Of a DNA stretch of 64,000 nucleotides, positions 51,554 through 60,780 are shown in pieces. Position 1 is the first letter of the stretch. The number at the start of each line of letters is the position of its first letter. The position numbers and the translations under genes are program-made. This DNA comes from Chryseobacterium sp. (GTDB taxonomy: Bacteria; Bacteroidota; Bacteroidia; Flavobacteriales; Weeksellaceae): NCBI GenBank assembly GCA_031286615.1, contig JAITUA010000013.1, positions 62,001 to 126,000 on the forward strand, given 5' to 3'. The notes under the pieces were generated by a model. It worked only from the letters and a program-made list of their open reading frames with translations. It searched no databases and had not been told where the DNA came from.

Positions 51554-54058
51554 TTATCTTGCTTTTAAATATCTAAAACCGCCACCTTCTGCTTGTGTAT
51601 AAGTTTTATTATACTTACTTTGGAGAAACTTACTAAAGTTGTTATCTTTTAGAGCAAATATGGCATATTCACCTGTTTGCCCATCAAACAGGTGCAATTC
51701 TCCACCTTTTTTCATTCCTACAAAATAATGACCATCTACTAACATAGGACTTTTACTAAGATCTGTGACACCATACACAACCACTATATCTCCTTCTTTC
51801 ATTAATTCCTTCATTCTTGGGATTGTAGCAGGTTGGAAACTCCCTCCTCCAAATTTTGCTGAGATTTCCTCGAATGATTGTTTCATCGATGGTTCGGCTA
51901 ATCGCAATTTTCCTGTTCTTAAAAACTCCACAATAACTTCTGCAGTATTACCACAATTGGTCATACTCACTTGTTTTACAGCATCGCCTACCGATTTATG
52001 ATTAAAATAAGGCATTGCTTCTTTCATCTTCTCAAAAGGCTTTGCAATAGTTTTTGAGAATTGTTTTAACCCTTCTTCAAATGTTTTTACTTCTGCTTCA
52101 ACGGTTGTTTCTACAATAGAACTCCCTGGCGGCACATGCCCACCCAGATGTTCCAGCTCTTCTACTAATTTTTCTCCCCGTAAATTACGCCATTTTTTGT
52201 AGAACATGTGCATTTCTGCCTTGGTAAACTCTTCTATCACTTCACCCTTGTACACAACAGCATAGGCGTTTAAAAATTTCCCCTGTCTTTGTCCGGATAA
52301 AAAAACTACCCCGTTTTCTGTCATTGTATTCCCAAGAGTTCTGTATTCCGCTCCGGGAAAAATCTCCCGGGGTTCCACTACTTTTATGGTATTTTTTTGG
52401 AAATTAGAAATATTGGTTTCCAGCACCGCTTTTAAGACCAAAGTTTTAAGATAATTCTTTGCACTTCCGTCTGCCATTTTTGCAATCAGTTTGGCTGCTC
52501 CGGTATAAAAACCACCTACAACAGTTAAACCTGCCAATGCAACACCTCCCACCATATAGATCTCTTCCCAGACTGCCAGAAATTCTGCTCCTCCTTCATA
52601 TGTAGCAATTTCTTCTTTAAACGCCTTTACGGTAAGGTCAGCTCCTGCCAAAGAAATATCGGCGGCAGCCAGTAAAATAAAATAGGGGTTTCCAGTAGTT
52701 GCCAATGTGGCAACACCAATCACAATAGCCACGAGATTAGCTGCTATACGGATATTCTGCTGTACAACCGCCCATTCTTCTGCATCTGCCAATGCCTTCA
52801 GATAAATAGCAGGCACCAGATAGGTTTCTTCTTTTTCTCCACTGATATCTGTGAGATACACCATATCCAGAGGATGAAACTGTGCCCCTTCATCCAGATC
52901 TTCTGTAACCGTCTCTTTTGCATTGGGATCTCCTTCTTTCGGGATAATTTTTACATTTCGCTGTACTTCTTTCTGCTGCTGCAGGAGAAATGTATCCCTG
53001 TACTGATCATCACTGCTCTGGAAAATTCCCATTTCCAGAATATCACTGTTTATTGTATAGCCCTGTCCAATGATAAAAGATTGCGCGTCTTTTTTCCGTT
53101 TATCATTATTGGCAAACAGAGAAAACAGCATCATGATATTAGCCAGGATCATCCGGTTGGTTTGCATTTTACCATCATACTCTGTACTCCCGTCCAAATT
53201 GTAATAGATCCTGTTCAGTTTATCCGGATTTTTGCGGAAATAGTTGAGTACAGGAACCGGATCTCCAATAGCTTTGAAAATCTGTATCACCGCAGAACTG
53301 CTGTCTTTGAAGATATCCGAATCATCACCATTTGAAAGGATTTCAAGATGATTAAAAAACGTCAGATTGTCAATATGCGCAGAAAGTCCAGACAAAATAG
53401 TTTCAGGAATATTTTCGTAGATGAATTTCAGAGAATCGGAATTTTCATGCTTTTTGAGTGCATCTGCGAAGTTTTTCAGGAAGTACTTGTAATCAGTATC
53501 ATAATCATCAATATCACCATATCCTAATAGTATATTCAGATCTCTGAATTCCTGATAAGAACAGGTTTCCAGAATAATTGCCTTTTCTTCACTTTTTACA
53601 TAGAAAAAATTGATTCTGTAATAGATTTTCTCTTTTCCAACGGCTATTTCGTGGGTTATTTGGGTCTGATTCCATTTTACAGAGACTTTTTCTGCTTTCG
53701 AGTGCAGATAAGCTTTTAGTCTGATGAAGTTTTTGCCCGGAAGAGAAAGACTTTTGTTTTGAGTATTAGATTGATAGTCATTCGCATTGTATTCCAGAAT
53801 ATAATCCCTCATCCCATTGTTTGCATATTTAATTTTTGAAACCAGAAGTGCCAGATCAATATATTCATCGGTTTGCCAATCAGGGATATCTGAAACCAGA
53901 GTGACAGCAGCCTGTGTTGGGTTACCCTTTTGCAAATCTTTACTTTGCTGTAATGTTTGGTTGAGAAAAAGTTCTTTGGGTATTAAATGACCAGATAAAG
54001 ATTGTAGTATTTTTCTGCTTTCTTCATCAAAATCGTTAAAATAATTGTCATAATTCAT
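51554..54058 (-). CDS. Polymorphic toxin with C-terminal papain-like (Tox-PL) domain
   Basis: An 834-residue protein without a signal peptide. The first 400 residues are a soluble helical domain seen in flavobacterial secreted effectors but not otherwise named. Two hydrophobic segments lie near 455-500 and 512-535. The last 135 residues look like a papain-like toxin domain of the Tox-PL/glutamine deamidase type: C702 in MTNCGNTAEVIVEF, H777 in VDGHYFVG and D792 in LHLFDGQTG make a Cys-His-Asp triad. Three Imm35-type immunity genes follow on the same strand. The secretion route is not visible; a contact-dependent route such as type VI secretion is a guess. Confidence 0.75.
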   Translation of the reverse strand: MNYDNYFNDFDEESRKILQSLSGHLIPKELFLNQTLQQSKDLQKGNPTQAAVTLVSDIPDWQTDEYIDLALLVSKIKYANNGMRDYILEYNANDYQSNTQNKSLSLPGKNFIRLKAYLHSKAEKVSVKWNQTQITHEIAVGKEKIYYRINFFYVKSEEKAIILETCSYQEFRDLNILLGYGDIDDYDTDYKYFLKNFADALKKHENSDSLKFIYENIPETILSGLSAHIDNLTFFNHLEILSNGDDSDIFKDSSSAVIQIFKAIGDPVPVLNYFRKNPDKLNRIYYNLDGSTEYDGKMQTNRMILANIMMLFSLFANNDKRKKDAQSFIIGQGYTINSDILEMGIFQSSDDQYRDTFLLQQQKEVQRNVKIIPKEGDPNAKETVTEDLDEGAQFHPLDMVYLTDISGEKEETYLVPAIYLKALADAEEWAVVQQNIRIAANLVAIVIGVATLATTGNPYFILLAAADISLAGADLTVKAFKEEIATYEGGAEFLAVWEEIYMVGGVALAGLTVVGGFYTGAAKLIAKMADGSAKNYLKTLVLKAVLETNISNFQKNTIKVVEPREIFPGAEYRTLGNTMTENGVVFLSGQRQGKFLNAYAVVYKGEVIEEFTKAEMHMFYKKWRNLRGEKLVEELEHLGGHVPPGSSIVETTVEAEVKTFEEGLKQFSKTIAKPFEKMKEAMPYFNHKSVGDAVKQVSMTNCGNTAEVIVEFLRTGKLRLAEPSMKQSFEEISAKFGGGSFQPATIPRMKELMKEGDIVVVYGVTDLSKSPMLVDGHYFVGMKKGGELHLFDGQTGEYAIFALKDNNFSKFLQSKYNKTYTQAEGGGFRYLKAR

Positions 54059-54069
54059 TGCTTAAAATT

Positions 54070-54201
54070 TTAGGGAATAAAAAATTCAGCATGAAAATCG
54101 AAACAAAGTTCAGGGAAAGATTCAAATATCTGATCAGGAGTATCTTTAATCTTAAATTCTATGTAGTACAGAATCATCCCTTCTTTAATGTTCAATTTCA
54201 T
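54070..54201 (-). CDS. Possible 43-residue protein upstream of the toxin gene
   Basis: An ATG frame of 43 residues (starts MKLNIKEGMILYYIEFKIKD) ends 11 bp before the toxin start. It has the composition of a real protein (mixed charged and aromatic residues) and lies in the toxin direction. It resembles nothing I can name. It could be a small effector adaptor, or a remnant of a longer gene. Confidence 0.35.
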   Translation of the reverse strand: MKLNIKEGMILYYIEFKIKDTPDQIFESFPELCFDFHAEFFIP

Positions 54202-54300
54202 ATTTGTGTTTTATTATCGTAAATATCAATGCGGAAAACGACAGAACTTGACGTATTAAAATATTATTTAGTAATATAAATGAATGGGATTATTAGAAAC

Positions 54301-54332
54301 AAAAAATCCCTCCGTAATCAATTACAGAGGGA
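54301..54332 (-). terminator. Terminator of the downstream tRNA unit
   Basis: CCCTC-CGTAAT and ATTAC-GAGGG form an imperfect stem, with A6 on the plus strand giving a T-run on the minus strand, right after tRNA-Leu. Confidence 0.75.
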
Positions 54333-54336
54333 CTTG

Positions 54337-54420
54337 TACCCCAGACGGGACTTGAACCCGTACGTCCTTGCGGACACAGGATTTTAAGTCCTGCGTGTCT
54401 ACCAGTTCCACCACCAGGGC
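54337..54420 (-). tRNA. tRNA-Leu (UAA), copy 1
   Basis: 84-nt class II tRNA. The acceptor starts GCCCTGG, the anticodon stem-loop is CAGGA-CTTAAAA-TCCTG (anticodon UAA), and GGTTCAAGTCC forms the T arm. CCA is not encoded. Identical in sequence to the copy at 54699. Confidence 0.95.
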
Positions 54421-54496
54421 ATGGTGTGGGCAAAAAAAAAGATCCGAACCAGAGGTTCCAACCTTCTCAATGATTCTAAAATATTTTTTAGAATAG

Positions 54497-54578
54497 TGCG
54501 GATGAAGGGACTCGAACCCCCACGCCTCACGGCACCAGATCCTAAGTCTGGCGTGGCTACCAATTACACCACATCCGC
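54497..54578 (-). tRNA. tRNA-Leu (UAG), copy 1
   Basis: 82-nt class II tRNA. Acceptor GCGGATG, anticodon stem-loop CCAGA-CTTAGGA-TCTGG (anticodon UAG), T arm GGTTCGAGTCC. Identical to the copy at 54869. Confidence 0.95.
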
Positions 54579-54663
54579 TGGTTTACTGATCTGAATTTAC
54601 AGATTCAGGCTATATTTCTTACAAATATAAAAATTTTATTTAAAGAACACTCTCTATTAAAAC

Positions 54664-54693
54664 AAAAAACCCTCCGTAAGATATTACAGAGGG
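54664..54693 (-). terminator. Terminator of the upstream tRNA unit
   Basis: CCCTCCGTAA...TTACAGAGGG stem with A6 on the plus strand, a near copy of the terminator at 54301. Confidence 0.7.
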
Positions 54694-54698
54694 TCTTG

Positions 54699-54782
54699 TA
54701 CCCCAGACGGGACTTGAACCCGTACGTCCTTGCGGACACAGGATTTTAAGTCCTGCGTGTCTACCAGTTCCACCACCAGGGC
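54699..54782 (-). tRNA. tRNA-Leu (UAA), copy 2
   Basis: 84-nt class II tRNA, same sequence as the copy at 54337, anticodon UAA. Confidence 0.95.
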
Positions 54783-54791
54783 ATGGTGTGG

Positions 54792-54864
54792 AGCGAAAAA
54801 CGGGATTCGAACCCGCGACCCCAACCTTGGCAAGGTTGTGCTCTACCAGCTGAGCTATTTTCGC
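54792..54864 (-). tRNA. tRNA-Gly (GCC)
   Basis: 73-nt tRNA. Acceptor GCGAAAA pairs with TTTTCGC, D arm AGCTCAGCTGGTAGAGC, anticodon stem-loop CAACC-TTGCCAA-GGTTG (anticodon GCC), T arm GGTTCGAATCCC. It is present only in the upstream unit. Confidence 0.95.
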
Positions 54865-54868
54865 ATAG

Positions 54869-54950
54869 TGCGGATGAAGGGACTCGAACCCCCACGCCTC
54901 ACGGCACCAGATCCTAAGTCTGGCGTGGCTACCAATTACACCACATCCGC
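54869..54950 (-). tRNA. tRNA-Leu (UAG), copy 2
   Basis: 82-nt class II tRNA, same sequence as the copy at 54497. It is the first gene of the tRNA transcript, 4 bp before tRNA-Gly. Confidence 0.95.
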
Positions 54951-55129
54951 TGGTTTTTTTATATTGTAAGTTTTAAAGAGCTTGCTTCGTTTTTGTGAGT
55001 GCAAATATAGGGCAATTTCCTTTACTACCAAACTTTTCAAGTAAAAAAATTAAAATTTCTATATTTTTTTTTCACGGCACCTTTTATTACATTTCATTTT
55101 CTTACTTTTACATCGTTAATATTTACGAT

Positions 55130-55507
55130 ATGGAATTACAAGGAACGGTAAAGAAACTTTTTGATGCTCAAACATTTGCGAGCGGATTTCAAAAAAGAGA
55201 AATGGTTATTTTAACTCAAGAACAGTATCCACAGCCGATAAACATAGAATTTTTATCTGATAAAATCAGTTTATTAGATAACCTTAGAGAAGGGGAAAAC
55301 GTAAAAGTAGGAATCAACATCAGAGGGAGAGAATGGGTTTCTCCTCAAGGTGAAACTAAATACTTCAACTCTATTACAGGGTGGAGAGTAGAGAAAGTTT
55401 CTGAAAATGCTTCAGAACCTACTCAGGCAATGTCTCAGCAATCTGCAACTCCAGTTTCAAACGAAAATCCGTTTGCCGGAGACGATGATGATGATTTACC
55501 TTTTTAA
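55130..55507 (+). CDS. DUF3127 family SSB-like protein
   Basis: A 125-residue protein with a compact OB-type core (MELQGTVKKLFDAQTFASGFQKREMVILTQEQYPQPINIEF) and an acidic, flexible C-terminus ending DDDDDLPF, like the protein-binding tip of single-stranded-DNA-binding proteins. It belongs to the DUF3127 family of Bacteroidota. Single-stranded DNA binding is inferred from fold and tail. I chose the ATG at 55130; a longer frame from 54995 adds 45 residues without family support. Confidence 0.85.
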   Translation: MELQGTVKKLFDAQTFASGFQKREMVILTQEQYPQPINIEFLSDKISLLDNLREGENVKVGINIRGREWVSPQGETKYFNSITGWRVEKVSENASEPTQAMSQQSATPVSNENPFAGDDDDDLPF

Positions 55508-55567
55508 TTAAAGAATATAAGATCAAATATAAATCCTGCTTTTTGAAGTGGGATTTTTTTTCTAAGC

Positions 55568-56221
55568 ATGGTTCGATTAGACGAAAACGAGATTTCATTT
55601 CCTGACCCTGAACTGTATGATGGTCATGAAGGAGTGGTTGCTTTTGGAGGTGACTTGTCTGTAGAGCGCATCTGGTTTGCATATCAACTCGGTATTTTCC
55701 CCTGGTACAATCCGGGAGAAGAAATTCTATGGTGGTGCCCGGATCCAAGATTTGTTCTTCTCCCTGAAGAATTAAAAGTTTCAAAATCAATGCGAAAGGT
55801 ATTAAACAGAAAAGTTTTTATTTTTTCAGAGAATAAAAATTTCAGGGAAGTAATCAGAAACTGTCAAAAGGCGAACCGAAAAGGACAGTCCGGAACATGG
55901 CTTTCTGATGAGCTGATGAATACTTTTATCCAGCTTCATGAATATGGCCTGGCCAAAAGTATTGAAGTGTGGCAGGATGAAGAGCTTGTGGGCGGTTTTT
56001 ACGGTCTGCAGATTGGAAACGTTTTTTGCGGAGAAAGCATGTTTGCTAAAGTGAGCAATGCTTCCAAAGCAGGATTTATCCACTTTGTAGAAAATAATAA
56101 AAATAACATTGAATTAATTGACTGTCAATCTCATACAGAGCACCTTGAAAGCCTGGGTGCTAAAATGATTCCTAAAAAAGAATTTCTAAAAATCTTACAC
56201 GAAAATAATGAACGCGGATAA
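55568..56221 (+). CDS. aat: Leucyl/phenylalanyl-tRNA--protein transferase
   Basis: A 217-residue enzyme of the N-degron pathway. The YQLGIFPWYNPGEEILWWCPDPRFVLLPEELKVSKSMRK block, HEYGLAKSIEVWQDEELVGGFYGLQIG and GESMFAKVSNASKAGF are the family motifs. It transfers Leu or Phe from tRNA to proteins with N-terminal Lys or Arg, marking them for ClpS/ClpAP. It overlaps the following transporter gene by 14 bp. Confidence 0.96.
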   Translation: MVRLDENEISFPDPELYDGHEGVVAFGGDLSVERIWFAYQLGIFPWYNPGEEILWWCPDPRFVLLPEELKVSKSMRKVLNRKVFIFSENKNFREVIRNCQKANRKGQSGTWLSDELMNTFIQLHEYGLAKSIEVWQDEELVGGFYGLQIGNVFCGESMFAKVSNASKAGFIHFVENNKNNIELIDCQSHTEHLESLGAKMIPKKEFLKILHENNERG

Positions 56222-57104
56222 AGAAAAATGGGTTCTTCTGGTTATCCTGAGTATTATCTGGGGATCATCCTTTATTTTGATCAAAAAATCTCTGGAGCAT
56301 TTTAATCCTTTTCAGGTAGGATCTTTACGAGTTCTGATTGCTGGGATTATTTTACTTCCGGTTGCTATTTCCAATTATAAACTTTTTCCTAAAAAGCATC
56401 TGAAGTGGTTAATTCTGGCAGCTTTTACAGGAAATTTTATCCCCATGTTTCTTTTTCCCATTGCGGAAACCGAAGTGAGCAGCAGTATTGCGGGAATCAT
56501 CAACTCTATGATGCCTATTTTTGTGATTATTGTAGGAGCATTGGTATGGAAGTTTGAAACCACCAAAAAACAGATTATAGGGACATTTATAAGCTTCACC
56601 GGAGTATGTATTCTTGCATTCGGAGGTGGTAATAGCGGAGAATTGAAAATGATTCCGATTTTACTGCTTTTATTGGCTACTTTATGCTACGCTCTGAGTA
56701 CAACAACTGTCAAATCAAAGCTTATGGAAGTTTCTTCCACCATTTTATCTGCTTTTGTTTTCTCATTCGTTTTATTATTTCCTTCCATTATTGCATTGAC
56801 AAGTACAGGTTTTTTTTCAGAGTTCACCTTTTCCAAAGACAACCTTCTGGGTCTTATGTTTGTGAGCCTTTTATCTGTTTTCGGAACCGGACTGGCAATG
56901 ATGATGAATTATCGTTTGCTGAAAGTTTCCACACCTCTTTTTGCATCAACAGTTACTTTAGTAATGCCTATTGTTGCTATTATATGGGGAATTTTAGATG
57001 GTGAAAAACTTACTTATTTACAGTTTATAGGAGCTGGAATTATTATTGCCGGACTTCTATTTTTAAGAACAAATCCAAAAAAAAAAAATCATATTATAAA
57101 TTAA
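56208..57104 (+). CDS. EamA/DMT-family transporter
   Basis: A 298-residue membrane protein with ten hydrophobic helices in two EamA repeats. The first repeat has ILSIIWGSSFILIKKSLEHFNPFQVGSLR, the second begins near residue 150. The family exports metabolites or amino acids; the substrate is unknown. It ends with a run of Lys coded by A12 (57077-57088). The start overlaps aat, so the two genes are translationally coupled. Confidence 0.88.
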   Translation: MNADKEKWVLLVILSIIWGSSFILIKKSLEHFNPFQVGSLRVLIAGIILLPVAISNYKLFPKKHLKWLILAAFTGNFIPMFLFPIAETEVSSSIAGIINSMMPIFVIIVGALVWKFETTKKQIIGTFISFTGVCILAFGGGNSGELKMIPILLLLLATLCYALSTTTVKSKLMEVSSTILSAFVFSFVLLFPSIIALTSTGFFSEFTFSKDNLLGLMFVSLLSVFGTGLAMMMNYRLLKVSTPLFASTVTLVMPIVAIIWGILDGEKLTYLQFIGAGIIIAGLLFLRTNPKKKNHIIN

Positions 57105-57106
57105 AT

Positions 57107-57114
57107 TATATTTG
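57107..57114 (+). promoter_or_regulatory. -7 box of the lipoprotein gene at 57134
   Basis: TATATTTG fits TAnnTTTG and begins 2 bp after the upstream stop codon, 19 bp before the ATG. No -33 box was seen. Confidence 0.5.
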
Positions 57115-57133
57115 ACCGATTTAACTTATAACT

Positions 57134-58000
57134 ATGAAAAAAATTCTACTTTGTGGCTCAATAGCTTTATTAACACTTTCGTGTTCTTCTACACGTGATG
57201 ATGTTCCTTTTGACAACAGTGATCCTTCCACTCAAAATGTAATTCTTCCTACAAAAATGATTATGGACGGTATCGTAATGAAAATCAATTACAACGGAAC
57301 CAAAATCATCAGCATGATTAATAACATTAATCATGGGCAAAGAATTGAATTCACTTACACAGACGAATACGTTACCGGGATTAAACATTACGAAAACAAC
57401 GCTCTTGAAAGTACGGTTGAATACGGATATTCCAACGGTCGTATGTCCTCTGCCATTACCAAAGAATATTCTCTTTCCGGTACGGTACAAAACACGGTTA
57501 CATTTACTTATACTTATGCAAGCACTACAGAAATTAACGTAAAAAAACAAACGAATTCCGGAGCTGCGGGATCTTCTGTAATCAACAGTGTTTTTACATA
57601 CAGCAATGGAAATATGGTAAGCAATGTAGGCTCTGGGACCGGAACCGTAAATGGAAATACCGTTAACTATACAGAAACGGAAACTTACACTTATACGGAT
57701 AAAAATTATCCTTTTAAGAATGTGAAAGGCTTTGATAAAATCATATTCAATGGAAATGAAAGCGATGGGGTAAGCATGTTGTTTTCAAATATAAAGAACA
57801 GCTTAAGCACTTATAAAGGGCAGTTTACCAACACCACTGTGGGCGGAGGCACCGGAACCGGAACAACTTCTCATAAATATACCACTACTTTTAATACCGC
57901 AGGTTACCCGTCTGTAGAAGACAGACAGTCTCTTGATATCAATGGGAATCCCAATACAAGTGCTCCTGATAAATTCATCTACGAGTACAATTATCAATAA
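57134..58000 (+). CDS. Lipoprotein with YD-like repeats
   Basis: A 288-residue lipoprotein. The lipobox is LLTLSCSSTRDD (Cys near 17). The mature part is beta-rich with repeating Tyr/Gly/Asn/Thr patterns (IEFTYTDEYVTGIKHYEN, VEYGYSNGRMSSAI, FTYSNGNMVSNVGSG), like the YD/RHS-type and DUF4595-like lipoproteins of flavobacteria. Probably on the outer membrane. Function unknown. Confidence 0.7.
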   Translation: MKKILLCGSIALLTLSCSSTRDDVPFDNSDPSTQNVILPTKMIMDGIVMKINYNGTKIISMINNINHGQRIEFTYTDEYVTGIKHYENNALESTVEYGYSNGRMSSAITKEYSLSGTVQNTVTFTYTYASTTEINVKKQTNSGAAGSSVINSVFTYSNGNMVSNVGSGTGTVNGNTVNYTETETYTYTDKNYPFKNVKGFDKIIFNGNESDGVSMLFSNIKNSLSTYKGQFTNTTVGGGTGTGTTSHKYTTTFNTAGYPSVEDRQSLDINGNPNTSAPDKFIYEYNYQ

Positions 58001-58026
58001 AAAAAACCTGCATTTCTGCAGATTTT
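58001..58026. terminator. Hairpin between the lipoprotein and TPR genes
   Basis: CCTGCA-TTTC-TGCAG with A-run before and T-run after. It can act on both convergent genes. Confidence 0.55.
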
Positions 58027-58047
58027 TCTATTATTTTTTAGATTAAT

Positions 58048-59430
58048 CTAGTTCTTTTTCTTCACTTTAGTAGCTTTAACCTTTTTCACTTCATCTTTAA
58101 TGAAAGGATATTTTTTCTGCATATCTTTAACTAAAGACGGATCAAGATCTAATGCTTTCTGAAGTGATTCTGTTCCTTTATCCTGATCTTTCAGATTGAA
58201 AAAACAGTTACTCAACTGATAAAACAGCTCAGCTCTGTGATGCTTTTTTATGGCACTGTTCAAAACAGTTACCGCATCTTCGTACTCTCCTACCAACATT
58301 AAAACTTCTGAGTAGGCATACCAGTTGTAGAACCTTGTAGGCTCTGCATCCACCAGCTTTTTAAGACAGGAAAGGCTTTCTTCAAACTTCCCTGAATCGA
58401 TGAAAAGAAACGCTAACCTTTTTTGGTAGTCAAGGTTGTTTTCATTCAGCTGGGTAGCTTCTTTGGCATAATGCAATGCTTCAGACATTCCGCCCATTTC
58501 TTCGTAAAGATAGGACTGCTCCATCATTGCAAGATAAAACTGAGGGTCTTCTCTCAATGATTTCTGAAATGCATTTAAAGCTAAAATAGGTTGTTTTAAT
58601 GCCTTATTGCACAACCCGATCTTATAAAAAGTAAATGCTTTTGTGTATTCCAGCTCCAGCATTTCTTCATAAGTCTCGATGGCTTTCTGGTATTGTCCCA
58701 TAGCTTCATAACAGGCTGATTTATTAGCATATACCCCTACAGAGTTTGAGTTAATTGCCAACAAATAATCGTAGCCTCTTATGGCTTCATCATAATTTTT
58801 TCTGTTGAAATAGAATTGTCCGTATTCAAACCAGGCGGTTTCAGAATAAGGGAATTCATCTAAATATTCATTAAGAAAGGCTATAGCCTCCTCGCTCTTA
58901 TTCAGGTCACTGAAGCACACCATACAGTTTTCCAGCGAATATTCATCCGTAGGATCTTCTTTCAGTGCTTTTCTGTAATGTTTAAGTGCGTTAAAAGGAT
59001 CTCCAAGATTCACATATTCATCCGCAATAAAGTTGTGGAGAAAGTTTTCTTCTTCCTCTAATGTCAAAGCTTTTTTACAAATTTCAATGGATTTTCTGGG
59101 ATTTCCTAAGCTCGAATAATATTTGGCGTAACAAACCAAAAAGTCTGTGTTCTCCATAGAAGCACCTTTCAGCTCGTTGATAAGTTCCTTCGCCATATTA
59201 TAGTCTTCCCACTCCAAAAGGATCTCAAGTCTTTTGATCTTGATATCCAATGAATTGGGATGAAGCTTCAGTCCATAATTAACAGCCATATCGGCGTAAT
59301 TAAAATCCCCAAGCTCCAAATAATAAACAATAATGTCTTCCAACTCTTCTGTATCAAAGTAGAATTCGTCATTGTTTTCCATCATTTCCTCGAACTTTTT
59401 TACAAGTTCATTTCCAAAATACTCTTCCAA
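58048..59430 (-). CDS. Tetratricopeptide repeat protein
   Basis: A 460-residue protein made of about 12 TPR units (for example NFLHNFIADEYVNLGDPFNALKHYRKAL, and AVTVLNSAIKKHHRAELFYQLSNCFFNLKDQDKG). It has no signal peptide and a basic C-terminus (KVKATKVKKKN). Such proteins are scaffolds for protein complexes; no enzymatic domain is seen. The partner is unknown. Confidence 0.92.
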   Translation of the reverse strand: MEEYFGNELVKKFEEMMENNDEFYFDTEELEDIIVYYLELGDFNYADMAVNYGLKLHPNSLDIKIKRLEILLEWEDYNMAKELINELKGASMENTDFLVCYAKYYSSLGNPRKSIEICKKALTLEEEENFLHNFIADEYVNLGDPFNALKHYRKALKEDPTDEYSLENCMVCFSDLNKSEEAIAFLNEYLDEFPYSETAWFEYGQFYFNRKNYDEAIRGYDYLLAINSNSVGVYANKSACYEAMGQYQKAIETYEEMLELEYTKAFTFYKIGLCNKALKQPILALNAFQKSLREDPQFYLAMMEQSYLYEEMGGMSEALHYAKEATQLNENNLDYQKRLAFLFIDSGKFEESLSCLKKLVDAEPTRFYNWYAYSEVLMLVGEYEDAVTVLNSAIKKHHRAELFYQLSNCFFNLKDQDKGTESLQKALDLDPSLVKDMQKKYPFIKDEVKKVKATKVKKKN

Positions 59431-59637
59431 TAGTGTCCTCTTTGTCGGCCTGATGTCTGAATTTGCTTACAAACCTCGGCAAACGTTTAGTTAATAATAC
59501 ATCTGAAACTGATATTCAAATATTTATGCAAAGTTGCAACTTTTTTTTGAATTTTCCAGTTCATAAATTTCTATTATAAAAATAGTAAAAAAAGAAAACC
59601 GATAAAAGGATTGTGGATAAAAAAATGGAAATTGGGG

Positions 59638-60624
59638 TTAAATTCTTATGACCAGGCGTTTTCCGCTTTGTATCTCAGCATTCCATACCGTTTCGATATT
59701 TTTAATATCAACCTCTTCTGTTTCTATTTTAATTTTTCCTTCCACGGCTGCCTGATACATTTCCGGAATGATTTCTGAAAACAGCAGGGCAGATTCTTCT
59801 TTGGTCCAGCTACCCAATCCTGATCCGGAAATCTGAATATCAGTTCCTCTGAGAATCTGTGAAGACAGCTGAATGGTATCTCCACTCATTCCTCCTATTG
59901 TCACCAGTTTTGTTTTATGGGAAAACGTTCCGTCTCCTTTGAAAGCTGATAATATCATTTCTACAGAATGACCCCAGATATAATCCAACACAACATCTAT
60001 AGGGGTTTGCTGGTGAATTTCTTTTATTTTTTGTTTAAAATCATAATCTTCCTGTTTGAGAGAAACCACCTCATCAGCTCCCAGCTCACGTAAAGCCTGT
60101 AAAGACTCTTCATTTCTTCCGGTAACGATAATCTTTCGGGCGCCATATAATTTGGCAATCTGAACGGCTATTCTTCCCGTAATTCCTGTTGCTCCATTGA
60201 TCAACACTGTATTTCCAGGCTGCAATCCTGCCCTGAATCTTAAAGCCATTGCTGATCCCATGACCGCGTTGGGTAATGCTGCTGCTATAGAAAAATCCAG
60301 TTCTTCCGGAATGGGAACCATCATTTTTTTATCAGCCACAGCTTTTTCAGCTACAGTTCCTTTCTTACTGAAAAAATAGACCTTATTTCCGTTTTCAAGG
60401 TACCCAACTCCATCTGAACCGATAATTTTAGGCTGATGAGTTTCATTTTCCGTAGAATAATGGCTTCCACCTGCTCTCGCTTTGTCAAGATTTTTAATAG
60501 ACGCTGCTTTTACAGATACTAAAATTTCATTTTCCTGTATTGTTTCAGGTTCCGGGAAGTCTGCATATTGAGGGATACTTCCTTTTTCAAATACTACTGC
60601 TCCTTTCATTCTTTTAATTTTCAT
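59638..60624 (-). CDS. Zinc-independent quinone oxidoreductase/MDR-family dehydrogenase
   Basis: A 328-residue MDR-superfamily protein. The cofactor fold is VLINGATGITGRIAVQIAKLYGARKIIVTGRNEESLQALRELGADEVVSL (about 145-195), typical of NADPH binding. The catalytic zinc Cys residues of alcohol dehydrogenase are missing, pointing to a quinone-oxidoreductase-like enzyme. Substrate unknown. It may start at the second Met (MKGAVVFEKGSIPQ), five codons in. A Crp-type regulator lies about 500 bp away on the same strand. Confidence 0.85.
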   Translation of the reverse strand: MKIKRMKGAVVFEKGSIPQYADFPEPETIQENEILVSVKAASIKNLDKARAGGSHYSTENETHQPKIIGSDGVGYLENGNKVYFFSKKGTVAEKAVADKKMMVPIPEELDFSIAAALPNAVMGSAMALRFRAGLQPGNTVLINGATGITGRIAVQIAKLYGARKIIVTGRNEESLQALRELGADEVVSLKQEDYDFKQKIKEIHQQTPIDVVLDYIWGHSVEMILSAFKGDGTFSHKTKLVTIGGMSGDTIQLSSQILRGTDIQISGSGLGSWTKEESALLFSEIIPEMYQAAVEGKIKIETEEVDIKNIETVWNAEIQSGKRLVIRI

Positions 60625-60780
60625 ACAAAATTATTTGTAATGAGTGCTTTGGAGCGATAACATTTGTTATCAGTTTGGGAAAGGAAGTTAGAAGAATGAG
60701 GGAGAAAGTTTATAACCCTGATTGATAATAGATTTAAAACGCGGAGCACGCCAGGAACATGATATTGTGATTATTATTTG

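Noticed and set aside
54730-54969. 79-codon open frame on the plus strand
   Set aside because: It is the antisense of the tRNA-Leu and tRNA-Gly genes; translations such as [11 protein letters not shown] and [17 protein letters not shown] are well-known artefacts of this kind.
57077-57088. Twelve-A run as a phase-variable site
   Set aside because: It is in the last few Lys codons of the EamA transporter; slippage would only alter the C-terminal tail.
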